DNA from: Cryptomeria japonica
Taxonomy: Eukaryota; Streptophyta; Pinopsida; Cupressales; Cupressaceae
Direction: 5' to 3'
Length of the DNA stretch: 64,000 nt
Assembly: GCF_030272615.1 (NCBI RefSeq)
Contig: NC_081407.1
Coordinates: 374,591,018-374,655,017 of the forward strand
In this document: in pieces, positions 33,669 to 45,849 of the stretch
How the letters are laid out: each line of letters begins with the position of its first letter
Position numbering within the stretch: position 1 is the stretch's first letter
Translations under genes and position numbers: made by a program
The notes under the pieces: generated by a model
Database searches by the model: none
Seen by the model: the letters and a program-made list of their open reading frames with translations, nothing else
What the model was told of the DNA's origin: nothing

Positions 33669-34280
33669 ATTGTCTTTGTTGCTATCAAAGAAGACATATC
33701 ATCTCAGAAAGCATTGGTCTCTCACTTGGATAATTCAAATGACTAGATTATTGACAATGTTTGTTCGCACCACATGACTAGTGACCGGAGCAAGTTCCTA
33801 GCATTGAACAAATTTGATGGAGGTGTTGTCATATTTGGGAACAACTCTCCCTACATGATGAAAGGCAAAGGATCCATTTCCCTAAATGGTAAGAGTAGTG
33901 TTGATGATGTCTACTGGGTTGAAGGTCTGAAACACAATCTTTTGAGTGTTGCTCAACTCAATGACAAAGGTTACCCATTAGAATTCAAGAATGGTGTTTG
34001 CAAGATCTTTGGAAGTAAAGGTGAACTAATTGCAATTGGAAAACAAACCAAAGGTAACCTATTTCACTTAAACTCTAAAGTCAATAGTTGTTTGATTGCA
34101 AAAGTAGAAGATAGTTGGCTTTGGCATTGGAGGTTTTGTCATGTGAATTTTGATAACATTTTAAGGGTCGACAAGTCAAAATCAGTAAGAGGATTACCAC
34201 AATTGGAAAAACTAGTGAATGCTTTGTGCAAGGAATGTCAGTTAGGGAAAATGACAACCTCAACCTTCAAGAGAAAATCT
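33669..34280 (+). pseudogene. Protease and GAG-pre-integrase region of element C
   Basis: Same frame as gag. The protease active site should read D-S-G-C-S-H-H-M; here it is D-N-V-C-S-H-H-M (about 33750-33773), with a stop just before, so it is inactive. 'GKGSISL', 'VEGLKHNLLSVAQL' and 'LWHWRFCHVNFDNIL ... CKECQLGK' follow: the C-terminal protease strands and the HHCC zinc-binding region. Confidence 0.9.
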
Positions 34281-35250
34281 TTCTCAGTTGAACATTTTTT
34301 AGATTTGGTTCATACTGACCTATGTGGGCCAATGAGGACTAGGAGTATTCAAGGTGATCGGTACTTCATGATATTTACCGATGACTGCTCATGAATAATG
34401 TGGGTCACATTCTTGAAAGACAAGACAGAAGCATTTAGCAAATTTAAAGCATTCAGAGCCTTGGTTAAAAATGAAAGTGGAAGGAAGCTGAAATATTTAA
34501 GGACTGGTCAAGGTGGTGAATTTACTTCAGAGGAATTCACTATATACTATGAAGACAATGGGATCAAGAGGCATCTATCTGCACCAAGGATACCACAATA
34601 GAATGGTATTACAAAAAGGAACAACTGGTCATTGGTTGAAGCTGCTAAGACTATGTTAATTCAAGGAGGTGTGGCTAAGACATTTTGGAGAGAAGCTATC
34701 AACACAGTTGTTTATACAATGAACTGGATACTGGTCAAAAGAGGAAAATACAAAACACCCTATGAATACTAGTATGGTAGATCACCGAATGTCAGTTACT
34801 TCAAAAAATTTGGTAGCAGATGTTTTATTAAAAGAAATGACTATATTGGAAAGTTTGATGCCAAAAGTGATGAAGGCATATTTCTTGGTTACTCCACCAA
34901 GAGAAAATCTTACAAGTGCTACAACAACCGGACTAAGAAGATCATTGAAAGTGTCAATGTCTAAGTAGATGAATTCCTTGAAAAATCTAAAGAAACTAGT
35001 AAGGAGAAGGAAGAAGAAGAACCAAAAACACTATTTTTGGAACTGGAACCGGTAAAGCCAAAAGTTGGAGAACTGAACATAGAAACCCCAGTTTAACCAG
35101 AATAGAAAGGTCCAGCTGAAGATGAAGAAAGTGAAGAAGGAGAAGAATCTAAAAAACCTAGATCATGTTAGTCCAAGGTATGTCAGACTCAATCACAGCC
35201 CCAATTAGATTATTGGAGACAAGAATGCAGGTGTGTTAACTAGAAGAAGG
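34281..35250 (+). pseudogene. Integrase of element C
   Basis: The core starts 'DLVHTDLCGPMRTRSIQGDR'. The first catalytic Asp is kept; the second position reads 'LRTGQGGEF' (Gly for Asp) and the third 'NGITKRNN' (Lys for Glu). Stops at 34392 and 34600, and more in the Glu/Lys-rich linker (34960-35250), confirm loss. The integrase C-terminal 'FKKFGSRCFIKRND' is still readable. Confidence 0.9.
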
Positions 35251-35334
35251 TTAAGAGAAAACTCTTGTATGATCTCCACCATTGAGCCTAGAATAGCAAA
35301 AGAAGCCTTTACAGATGAAGACTAGATCAAGGCA

Positions 35335-35816
35335 ATGGAAGAAGAACTTGATCAGATAGAGAAGAATAATACATGGTCATTGGTACCCAAACCAGAAAAT
35401 AAGAATGTAATAGGTATAAATTGGGTATTCAGAAACAAATTGAATGAAGATGGAGCAATGGTCAAGAATAAAGCCAGACTGGTATGCAAAGGATATGCAC
35501 AAGAGGAAGGTGAAGATTATGGTGAGACATTTGCACTAGTAGCAAGATTGGAAGGAGCAAGGACTCTACTTGCATTTTTTGCATACAGAGGATTTAAGGT
35601 ATATCGGATGGATGTTAAACCATCATTCTTAAATGGAATATTAGAAAAACAAGTCTACATAGAACAGCCAAATGGTTATGCATTAACTGAAGAAAAGGAT
35701 ATGGTGTGCAAGCTACATAAGGCACTATATGGATTGAAACAAGCACCAAGAACATGGTATGAAAAATTGCACTCTCACTTAGTAAAGATAGGTTTTCAAA
35801 GAACCAGTGAAGATAG
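35335..35816 (+). pseudogene. RT of element C, first part
   Basis: Typical copia RT: 'NNTWSLVPKPENKNVIGINW', '[17 protein letters not shown]', 'VYRMDVKPSFLNG', '[16 protein letters not shown]'. The frame differs from the integrase by one. It is cut at 35816 by gypsy copy 2 and resumes at 44555. Confidence 0.93.
35812..35816. other. Target-site duplication GATAG of gypsy copy 2 (left)
   Basis: GATAG precedes the LTR; GATTG (44550-44554) follows the other LTR, with one mismatch. Confidence 0.75.
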
Positions 35817-37024
35817 TGTAGTGTCATAAAATTGTGACCCTATCAATTTTCAACTACATTAGGGTCCTCACCAATGCAAACTTGAATCCTCTAGCCTGAT
35901 TGGAGACCGGAGAGTGCTCGGCTTGCGAAAACACTTTCTTCCTTGGCCTTCACATCACTTTGTCCACACTCTGCCCTGGAGACAAGGGTAGGATAGGGGG
36001 ATGGTGTCCTTGTTCTCCCAGGACAGGGGTGTGGCACCTCTGTCCCTACCCTATTTGGGGGCAGGACCTTTCTAGTGCAAGCATTGTGGGTTGTGTAGTG
36101 AATGGGAAATCTCCCCAATGTCAACCCGTGATCAAATTCAAATCCTTCAAACATGTATTTAAGGGGCATTCATCCTCTCATTTGCATAAGTTGAATTTGG
36201 ATAAGATTGGGGAAATTCACAAGCGATCAAGCATTCAAGAGCATTCAAGCATTCTTTTCTAGCATTGAGCATTCTCATGTCTCCCTTCAAGACTACATGT
36301 TGCATTCAAGTCAAGGATTCAACCATTGAAGAGGAGATTGATTTCAACATAGCATTCCATATAAACATTTCTATCAACATTGCTACTACAACCTCCCTTG
36401 AGGTGATTTACAATTCAGTCTTTCATTTACATCTACTTGCAAGTACTTTCTTTCATTGCTTGGTTAATTCCAAAACTAGGGTTTGACCTAAATGCAAACT
36501 CCTAATCCCAACAAATTTCCCTCTCTTTTATGTGTGTAGGTTGCAAATGCGCAGCTATACTTTTGGATTCAGGGTTCATTTACAGAGGCGAAAAAACCCT
36601 TTTCATTTCATAGATTGTTTGGAGGACAGTGTACATTTTCGCCACGGTCCGAACAACTTTTCATCAAATTTGCAGGGTGACTTCATCTCGACATTTCACT
36701 GCCAGATCCAGGAGCACAGCTTCATCCCATATTCAGATCTCAAGTTATAATCGATTCTTTGTCAATTTTGCACTACATAATTCAATCAATTTCCTTTCTA
36801 TTTCAAAAAAAGGAATAAGGGGATCATCATAGCCTCCTTAATTCATTCAGAATTCAATCAATCATCTTTGTGTGGAGATTGGATCTAGTGAATCACCCCT
36901 TATCTTCCTAATGTAATGGTGAAAAGTGCTTGAAGGATAATCAATAGTGAAACTCTCATCTCTCAATGAGGGAAAGGGTTATTTTTCCTCTTGATCTATC
37001 ACTCATCATTTTTCCACCAATACA
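35817..37024 (+). repeat. 5' LTR of gypsy copy 2
   Basis: TGTAGTGTCATAAAATTGTG ... CCAATACA, 1208 bases. TATTTAAG at 36156-36163 is a probable TATA box. Confidence 0.92.
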
Positions 37025-37027
37025 TTT

Positions 37028-37041
37028 TGGTGAACCCGATG
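37028..37041 (+). other. Primer-binding site of gypsy copy 2
   Basis: TGGTGAACCCGATG begins three bases after the LTR. It starts with the TGG expected for a tRNA 3' CCA end but is not the initiator-Met site used by the copia elements here. The cognate tRNA was not identified. Confidence 0.6.
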
Positions 37042-38400
37042 TCTTGCATGCTATCCTTTGAACAACATTGCATAATTTTCATTTACATGATTCAATTTTC
37101 TACAAACTTAGTGGTTAAATCATTAAAAATCCTAGTTTTTAAATTTAAAATTGAACTTTTGATATGTAAAAATTGCTTGTAGTTGTCTTAGATATGAAAA
37201 TTTATTTGTTTATCAAATTCAATTTCCTCATTGTCTTGTTCAATTTGCAATTAAAATTTACGAAATTGAGAGGTTACTTGTTAAAACCCTAATTTTCAAA
37301 AATTATATTGAACTTGTGCAAATTGTTGGATTTCCATTTAATTTTCAAATAACTTATTGTTTCCATATTTGTTTTCAGTTCTACAATTCAAATTTTCAAT
37401 TTCCCTCCTTTTTCCCAAAATTTAAATTTCAAAATTAAGTGGTTAGGTCATAAAAACCTAATTTTTACAATTAATTGGATTTTGTGTTAATTTCAAATCA
37501 ATTTCAGTTAGCTTTAGATTTCTAAACATTTTCCAAAGTGTCCCTATCCATTAGGTTTGACCCTTTTCAAAATTGCAATTCAATTCCTCTTTTTCTTCAA
37601 AACCCTAATAGGGTCCTATTTTCACCTTTGTGTCTTCATTTCACCCATCTAGAAATTGTAAAATTCACCATTTTGGGGGAGTTAACTTTAAAATCATCGT
37701 AATATTCATCCTTGAAAATTTCAAAAAAAGTTGGTCAGACCATGTCCGTTCCCACCACGATCCTCATCTTTTTTTCCCGAAATTTTGACAAACTGTTATG
37801 ATTGTATTTATTAACCTAAATTCAGAAGATTGGTTGATTTTATCAATCTTTGAACCCTCTAGAATTGGAAATACCTTCAAATTTCAACATTTCAACTTTC
37901 AAGAAAAATTTTAAAATTAAGGGGTTAATTATAGTCTGCCCTGATTTTAAAAATTTTGATTTTAAAATTAAGTGGTCTTCACTTGGCCCTAATTTTAAAA
38001 TTCCACTTTCTTTTCATTTTTGGAAATTGTGTCATCCTCTTCCCCCAATAAAGTTCAAATTGTGTAATCATAACCCTCTTAAGTTTTGCATTACTCAATT
38101 TTGTAAGCTTTATTTTACAATTCAAAATTCAAATTTTCCCTCTAGTGCATGAGTTTTACCACTATTAGTCCTACCTATCCTATCCCCGTTAGACGAAGCA
38201 TTAGAATTAAGGTTTCCCAAGGTTTAATTACCGAGGAGATGGAGCCTAATTTGGGTCTTATTTAATGAGGATCATGCTAATTCTTCTCATCCTAATCATG
38301 AGCCTATTGATGGATCTCGTGATGAAGAAGAAGCTTTAACTAGGGTTTATTTAGATCAACTTTCTACATTGGACAATCAATTTGATAGCTTTTAACATTG
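37042..38400 (+). other. AT-rich leader of gypsy copy 2
   Basis: Non-coding between primer-binding site and gag; repeated phrases such as 'aaaatttaaattt' and 'aagtggttaggtcat'. The frame at 37850-38152 is low-complexity and not considered a gene. Confidence 0.6.
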
Positions 38401-38401
38401 G

Positions 38402-40138
38402 ATGTCCCAAGAATACCCTAATAGTGAAGATCTTCCATTAATTGAAGGTCTTAAGAACATGCTTAAAAGTAATAATATGGGAATTGATATATTGTGTGGC
38501 ATTGCACATATTGTTGATTCTAATGTCATGCCTATCAAGAGTTGTGTCGAAACCCTGGGCTACTCACAACCTTCAACACAAGTCAATTCCTCTATTCCTT
38601 TGACCAATCCTATGACTAGTATTCCTACTTTCACATCCAACATAATGGCTAATTCAACTCAAAATGTCATTCCTAAAACCATAGGTCATGGGGGCAATCC
38701 CTCTTCTTCATTTAATCCTCCATCGTTACCTATGTCTTCCATGATTATTGTGACACAAGGGGGTAATTCCTTCAACAACTTTATTCCTCCTTTAAGTGTC
38801 CCTTTTCCTACCCAATGATCACCAATGCCTACTTATAATAGTGTCCCACCACATTATTCTCAATCTATGCCTTCTTTCAACAACATCACACCACCATCTC
38901 AATCACCTATGTCTAACATAAATTCTTCCATTGAAATGACAATCAACAATCTTGCCCAAACTGTGTCTTTGTTACAACAACAAATTTCTTCCATGAGTAA
39001 ATCCAAGTTTAGTGTGCCCACCTTTGATGTTGTGATCCCACTTTCTCTTTATATTGTTAAAGTCGTGCCACCTAAACATGTTGAGATCCCTTAATTGGAA
39101 CTCTATAATGGAAAAGGTGATCCTCTTACGCCTGTCAAAACATTTCAAACCTTGTGTACTGATTTCGCTTATGATCAATGATTGCTTGCAAAATTGTTTA
39201 CAAGAACACTAAGAGATAAGGCCTTACAATGGTATTTTTGTCTTCCTTCTTATTCTATCACTTCCTTTCAACAACTAGCAAATGCTTTCATCCAGCAATT
39301 TCAAAACAACATTGGTCCTAAAATCATGTTGACTAATTTAATGCATTGTAAACAGGGTGTTAAAGAAAAAGTGACCGATTTCCTTGATAGATATAAGAAT
39401 TTGTGTGCTCAAATTTCTTTTCATGTGCTTGATAATGATATTCAAAGAACTTTCATTTCTAATTTGCAAAAAGATATCAGGGAAAAGCTTCTTTTGTCTG
39501 AGTTTACTTCCTTTCCGCAGTTGTGCGCAATACTCCACAATTATCAACTGGTTGTGAGTCAACTGGAGCAATCCACTCCTATGGCTCCGAGTGATAAAGG
39601 GGAGAGTGTTCAAAAACTATTTGCAAAGTTCAAACCAACAAAAAGCTTCATCAAGTTTAGTGATCCAATCAACAATAACCATGTGAATGCTACAACAGGT
39701 GTGCCTCCTATTTCTAAATTTTTCCAAAGAGAAAGACAGATTACTCCTTTGAATGAATCTCTGCATAGTATTATGTTTCAGTTATTGCATAGAAATATTA
39801 TCAAACTTCCTCCTATAAAACAAGTTGATCCTTCCAAACTTGCATCTCCTCATTTGGATAACAATTCCTTTTGCCAATTTCATCGTCAACCTGGTCATGA
39901 TACTGAGAAATGTTTTGTATTTAAACAAAATGTTCAAGACTCGATTGATAATAATACTATATATGTGGCAGGTGTGAATGATAAAGGGAATAAACCAAAT
40001 TCTCCTCCTAAACAAAATCTTAAGTTTTTCATTGATACCTTACCATCTCATACCTCTAACATTATTGAGATTGTGCCTAATTCTCTCTCTCTTTTGAAAC
40101 ACTCATTTATCTGGCTCCAAACTTGGTTAATATGGTAG
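38402..40138 (+). pseudogene. gag of gypsy copy 2
   Basis: One frame with stops at 38816, 39092 and 39179. It has the Ser/Pro/Asn-rich N-terminus, the core 'LELYNGKGDPLTPVKTF' with 'ALQWYFCLPSYSITSFQQLA', and an intact C-x2-H-x4-H-x4-C knuckle, 'CQFHRQPGHDTEKC', near 39871-39912. The frame overlaps the protease frame by about 15 bases at 40123-40138, in a different register. The frame at 39182 (318 codons) is intact. The start may be upstream of 38402. Confidence 0.88.
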
Positions 40139-40524
40139 AAAAACAAGATATGCCTAAGCATCCCTGTATTACATTTGACCCTATTAAGACCATTAGAGCA
40201 CCCGATGGCCCTTTATTCATAGTTCCAAAGGTTAAGGAAATCCCTTGTCGTGGTGCCCTGATTGATCCCTCTTGTATGGTTAATGTTATAACTGAAGAGT
40301 ATCTTTTCACTTTACGATTGCATAAACCATTATATGATGCTTCTAATGTAGTTGTGAAGTTATTTGATTGTTTCTCTTGTCCTACCATTGGTTCTATAAC
40401 CCTTCCTGTTGAGGTTCATGCTAAATTCATGGATGTTGGCTTTGTTATCATACCTTCTTCTAAGAAATTTTGTGTGAAGTTGGGTTATCCTTGGCTATCT
40501 TCCATGAAGGCTATTGCCTCATAA
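40123..40524 (+). pseudogene. Retropepsin-like protease domain of gypsy copy 2
   Basis: 133 codons with 'APDGPLFIVPKV', 'ALIDPSCMVNVI' and 'VKLGYPWLSSMKAIAS'. As in copy 1, the active-site loop is D-P-S-C. A short deletion after 40521 ends the frame. Confidence 0.8.
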
Positions 40525-40559
40525 TAGAGAAATCATGACCGTAAACCATAGCTTATTTC

Positions 40560-41575
40560 ATCCATCTGAAAGAAGCCCCAGTGTTCCTATTGATCTATTT
40601 TGGCCTAAATAATATCAATATCTTCCATCAAGGAGAGATAATCTTTTTCAATCTTATCAAAAATGGAAGAACGATATGATCTTATCCTTAAGTCAACCTA
40701 GATCGCCAACACTTGGTATTCCTATTATTCTTCAAGATGAGGTTCTTCCCCTTGTGGATAGAACTAATCTCCCTCCTAAGGAAAACTTTCCACCTACTCC
40801 TATGGATGTGACTTTACCTTCTCTTAAGGAGAACACCAATATTCTTTCTAAGGATAGACCTATACCTCCTCCTCGTGATGGACTTGGTCTTCTTCCTTCA
40901 CCTAATATTCCTTCTTTCTATAGTGCAGTTCCACCTCCTTCCTTTTATCGACAAAAGAGTCTTGCTCCTCCCATTGTTCAACCAAAAAGACCTCAACCTA
41001 AACCTTCCATTATAAAGGAGACAACCATTCCTCCTTCAAATGTTCCTCATTCTGATCCTTCCACTAAGACTCGATGAAATCATTATGTAAGAGAATGTTG
41101 ATGAAGATGATGTGTTCAAGCTCATAAATTTATCCCCCAAACTACTCAGTCTCCTCAGACTCCAACAGTTGACATGATTCCCTTTTCTCCTAGGCCAGAT
41201 GTTCAACCTACATCTCCAAATCAAGTTGCATAAAACATGTGATGGTTTTACTCCTATTCATGTTCTTGCTCCTCTTGCTTTAAACTTTGATGAAGAAATG
41301 GGTGAAAATTTTATTCATAATGGCAATACAACTCCTAATGGTTTTGATAGTGAGCATGAATATATTGATGTGGACAAACATTTATCGGATGAGTTTTCAT
41401 AAACCCTAATCCTAGCTCCTAGAATCAAACAAAGTGACTTACAACATGATCATAGTCCTTGTTTGGATCTTGTGATATCTCCATTTGTTGTGCTCGATAT
41501 CGTTCCTCTGGCATGTTGCTCGCCTTCCCAAAATAGTGATCAGCAAGATCGAGAGGCGGATGTCATGCTATATTA
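40560..41575 (+). pseudogene. Proline-rich/acidic C-terminal region of gypsy copy 2
   Basis: Open segments 40676-41077 (Pro-rich, Leu/Pro repeats) and 41199-41402 ('EHEYIDVDKHLSDEFS') align with copy 1 at 3721-4626. The shared C-terminal part lacks RT motifs. Small indels and stops at 41074 and 41400. Confidence 0.65.
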
Positions 41576-41763
41576 GCAATATTAGTACTGCAGATCTTTC
41601 TCTCTCCTTTCTTTATCTTTTGTCACCATTCTTCTATATGCATCCCTATTCTTCTATTGTTCCCTTAATGTCTACATGGGTTCGATGCAAAGCATTGAGA
41701 TCTTTTTTTGGTCTCTTTCATGTTGACTCAAAAGACATCCTCTCTTCCCTTTCTTCCAAGGTA

Positions 41764-41768
41764 GTGTC
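41764..41768. other. Target-site duplication GTGTC of the inverted solo LTR (left)
   Basis: GTGTC is repeated at 42876-42880. Confidence 0.9.
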
Positions 41769-42875
41769 TGATGGACTTGAAAAGCACTGAGAGGGGGGGG
41801 TGAATCAGTGACACCAAAAATGATACTACTTCAGCTAGTAACCGGTAGATGAACTTAAAAATTTTATTGAACATAATGCATGCAATCCAAAATGATATAA
41901 CAGCATTCACAATAAGTAAAACATCCACCATAACACAAATATTTATACATGGAAAACCCAAATAGGTAAAAACCACGGTGAGATGGAACTCACAAGTTAA
42001 CTATCTGAAGTAATAGATAATTGACCGGTTAGGGTCTACAAAGTGCTATGCTAGGAGCGAATCTTGTTAGAGATCCCAAAGCTTGATTAGAAGCTTATAC
42101 CCTGTAAAAGGTAGTACCCTGTTAGGAGTAACCTCGGTGGAGGATTTCTGAATCCAAACTAATGAATCACCCTGTTAGAGGATTTGTACATTGAATCTTG
42201 TTATAGCTTACCCAGTTAGGGGATTTGAATTATGTTGTGATTGTTAGAAAACAACAGGATTGGTTTGATCTGTCTAAATAGCCCAATACTTGCTTGATCA
42301 GATCCTTCTAAACATATTCAACACTGCTCTTTTGCATACTCTGCAACTTAACTCTTTGTCTTTGTGCACAACATATCACTTTCACTCATATAAAATAATT
42401 CATTGTGATGTCAATATATAGACATTTAGATTTCATGTCAGCCTTAAGAAATCATAACACAATTTCCTAGGTGTAGTGTATATGGTCAAGTGATCATAAC
42501 TCATCACAAAAATACCGGCAAAAATTGTCGGTGGGATAACTCATCACAATTTGTGATAACTCATCACACAATCAACGAATAGTGGTTGGAACAATCAATA
42601 CCGGTTGGAGTTAAATATATAAACCGTTATCCTTGAATCTCTTGACATAATCTCCGCTTGATCTTCATCTTGATGCCAACTAAGTATATCCATTGGTTGT
42701 CTCATGCATATACTAGTTGTCACAAAGTACCGGTTATAAATAAACCTCTTAGTATAACGGTTGTAGTGTAAACAACTTGAAGTTACACCGGTAGAAATTA
42801 TAAACATATGTGTGTGTATGTATTTCATCAATGACAACATATGATGAATATATTACAATCATCATCAAGCCAACA
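41769..42875 (-). repeat. Inverted solo LTR inside gypsy copy 2
   Basis: The minus strand reads TGTTGGCTTGATGATG ... AGTCCATCA, 1107 bases. It has the shared boxes: 'gaggggggggtgaatcagt' on + at 41792-41810 and 'aaaccacggtgag' at about 41969. Perfect GTGTC duplications lie on both sides. There is no internal region, so it is a solo LTR left by recombination. Confidence 0.92.
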
Positions 42876-43424
42876 GTGTCCTTCTTTGGGGAATGAAGAT
42901 TATTATATGCACATACATATATGATATACATGAGTTATCATACAACATACTGACCTTGAGGGAAGTGACACTACCTCATCTTTTGTGTTCATTATCCTTG
43001 GGTTTATACCTCGATTGGGGGGATAAATCCTTGCAATAGCATGCTCCCTCCCTTCTCTTTCTTTTGGGTGTATCGTATCTTAAATCAATCACTCCCAACA
43101 AGGCACGTGTGATCGCTTTAACGTGGGGGCATACACCCCGCTCATACTTTCCTTATTGTGATACTTAGAATTACTTAGTGAAATTTGCTTTTCTTTGTAA
43201 TCTTTTGTATCCTTGCTTTCATTACTCATAGTGAAGGGAACTTTTCTACTTGCAATCATGGTTTTCCCCTTCTCAATATTCTCTTTTCCATTGTCAATCG
43301 AAGTCGTAAGATCCTAAGTCCACTGGGGGCTTGGTGCATCTTGCCTCCTTGACATGGTGAAAGTCTTTCGATCTTGTTTCCTTGTACTTTACTGGCAGTA
43401 TCGGCATAGGCTCATACTCCTCCT

Positions 43425-43439
43425 AAAGTGGGGGCTAAA
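43425..43439 (+). other. Polypurine tract of gypsy copy 2
   Basis: 'aaagtgggggctaaa' lies immediately before the 3' LTR. Confidence 0.75.
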
Positions 43440-44549
43440 TGTAGTGTCATAAAATTGTGACCCTAGCAATTTTTTACTACATTAGGGTCCTCACGCATGC
43501 GAACTCGAATCCTCTAGCCTAATTGGAGACCAGAGAGTGCTCATCTTGTGAAAACACCTTCTTCCTTGGCCTCTGCATCACTCTGTCCACACTCTGCCCT
43601 AGAGAACAAGGGTAGGACAGGAGTGTGGCGCCCCTTTTCCAGCCCTATTTTGGGGCAAGTCCTTTCTAGTGCAAGCATTGTGGGTTGTGCAATGACAGGA
43701 AATCTCCCCGATGTCATCCCGTGACAAAATTCAAGTTCCGTGGGGAAATTCACAAGCGATCAAGCATTCAAGCATTCTTTTCCAGCATTGAGCATTCTTA
43801 AGTCTCCCTTTAAGGCTAGGTGTTGCATTCAAGTCAATGATTCAACCATTGAAGAGGAGATTAATTTCAACATACAATTCCATACAAACATTTCTATCAA
43901 CATTGCTACTACAACAACCTCCCTTGAGGTGATTTACAATTCAGTCTTTCATTTACATCTGCTTGCAAGTACTTTCTTTCATTACTTGGTTAATTCCAAA
44001 AGTGGGGTTTGACCTAAAGACAAACCCCCAATTCCAACACATTTCCCTCTCTTTTTTGTGTGTAGGTTGTAGGTGTGCAGTTGTACTTTTGGATTCGGGC
44101 TTCATTTACAGAGGCAGAAAACCCTTTTCGTTTCACGGATTTTTTGGAGGACCGTGTACATTCCTGCCATGGTCCGGACAAATTTTCATCAAATTTGCAG
44201 GGTGACTTCATCTTGGCATTTCACTGTCAGATCCAGGTGCACAACTTCATCCCATATTCAGATTTGAAGTTATAATCGATTCTTTGTCACTTTTTCACTA
44301 CATAATTCAATCAATTTCCTTTCTATTTCAAACAAAGGAAAAAGGGGATCATCATAACCTCCTTAATTCATTCATAATTCAATCTATCATCTTTGTGTGG
44401 AGTTTGGATCTAGTGAATTACCCCTTATCTTCCTAATGTAATGGTGAAAAGTGCTTGAAGGATAATCAATAGTGAAACTCTCATCTCTCTTTGAGGGAAA
44501 GGGTTAGTTTTCCTCTTGATATATCACTCATCATTTTCCCACCAATATA
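43440..44549 (+). repeat. 3' LTR of gypsy copy 2
   Basis: 1110 bases, TGTAGTGTCATAAAATTG ... CCAATATA. A deletion of about 70 bases near 43738, compared with the 5' LTR, removes the TATTTAAG box. Confidence 0.93.
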
Positions 44550-44554
44550 GATTG

Positions 44555-45000
44555 TAACGTATATCTCAAGACAGAAGGTGATAAAATACTGGTAAGTGAG
44601 GTATTTGTTGATGATATCATTTTTGGAGGTAATGATGATATGTGTCATGATTTTGCTAATGAAACGAAGAATGAATTTCAGATGTCACTAGTAGGTGAGA
44701 TAAAAAAAAATTCATAGGTTTTCAAATCCAACAAATGAAGAAATTTTTATCACACAATCCAAGTATGTGAAGGAAGTGTTGAAAACTTTTGGAATGGGAG
44801 ATTGTAAACTAGTTGGAACACCAATGGTTACAGGCTCTAAATTGTCAAAGGAAGATGATTATGTACCAGTTGATGAAAAGGAATACAGATCCATGATAGT
44901 TAAGCTACATTATATTGTCCACAGTGCTCATGCAGTAGGATTGGTTGTTAGATTTCAGAAAAATCCCCAAGAGTCACACATGATTCCAACCAAGAGAATT
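44555..45000 (+). pseudogene. RT of element C, second part
   Basis: It resumes immediately after the GATTG duplication with 'NVYLKTEGDKILVSEVFVDD', i.e. the RT catalytic box as F-V-D-D (about 44600-44611), intact. A one-base frameshift in the A-run at 44702-44710 precedes the frame starting at 44767. Confidence 0.9.
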
Positions 45001-45543
45001 TTTAGATACTTGAAAGGCACAATAGATTATGGATTATGGTATCCATATGCAGGAAACTTTGACTTAAAGGTCTATACTGATGCAAATTGGGCAGGAAATG
45101 TTGATGACAAGAAAAGTATAACCAGAGGAGCATTTTTTATTGGAGGCAAACTAGTGTCTTGGAGCAGCAAGAAACAGAGTTGTATCTCTCAATCAATAGC
45201 AGAAGTTGAGTATGTTGTAGCTTACATGAATTGTACACAAGCAATTTGGATGAAACACATATTGGAAGGTTTCAATCTGAAGATATCAAAACCGGTAAAA
45301 ATTTTATGTGATAACACTAGTGCTATAAACATTTCTAAGAACCCAGTGTTGCATGTTAGGACTAAACATATAGAGTTTAAGTATCATTTCCTGAGAGAGA
45401 AATTTCAAAGAAAAGATGTATCACTGGAGTATGTTTCCACTAAAGAATAGCTAGCAGATATTTTAACTAAACCTCTACCTAAGGCTACATTTAAATATCT
45501 TAGAGGTAAGTTAGGGGTTGTACCCCTACATGAAGTCAATTAA
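45001..45543 (+). pseudogene. RNase H of element C
   Basis: 'RYLKGTIDYGLWYPYAGN', 'LKVYTDANWAGNVDDKKS', 'ISQSIAEVEYVVAYMNC' and 'ILCDNTSAINISKNPVLH' show the copia RNase H with D, E and D present. One stop at 45448. It ends in 'LGVVPLHEVN' and a stop at 45541. Confidence 0.9.
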
Positions 45544-45849
45544 GAAGATATGGAAGACATTAATCCTGGAGCCTATTGAAAATCTTGAAGAAGGATTGGT
45601 GAAGAATGCAGCTACTCCATAGGGGAGTAGCTAATTGCAAATCGGTGAAGCATGGATAAGAAACAAAATAGTTTCCCTTCACTTTGGCATTGATGTCAAA
45701 GGGGGAGAAAAGTATATGATTGAGGGAAAAAAAGAAAAGGGGGAGGAAAGTATATGATTGATATCCTTATATGTTAGGGAGAGGAGACAAATTCCATACC
45801 AGTTACCAGCTGAAGATATGAAGATGCAGTTGAAGGATAGTTTATGTTA

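Larger units (their letters stand above)
35817..44549 (+). mobile_element. Non-autonomous Ty3/gypsy element with gag and protease only, copy 2
   Basis: LTRs at 35817-37024 and 43440-44549, a primer-binding site at 37028, gag, protease, C-terminal region, a polypurine tract before 43440, and no RT, RNase H or integrase. It has inserted in the RT of element C. A minus-strand solo LTR (41769-42875) lies within. Its coding region, leader and LTR match copy 1. Confidence 0.9.

Noticed and set aside
37850-38152. 100-codon frame in the leader of gypsy copy 2
   Set aside because: Low-complexity Phe/Lys/Asn/Pro from AT-rich leader; no homologue elsewhere in the window.
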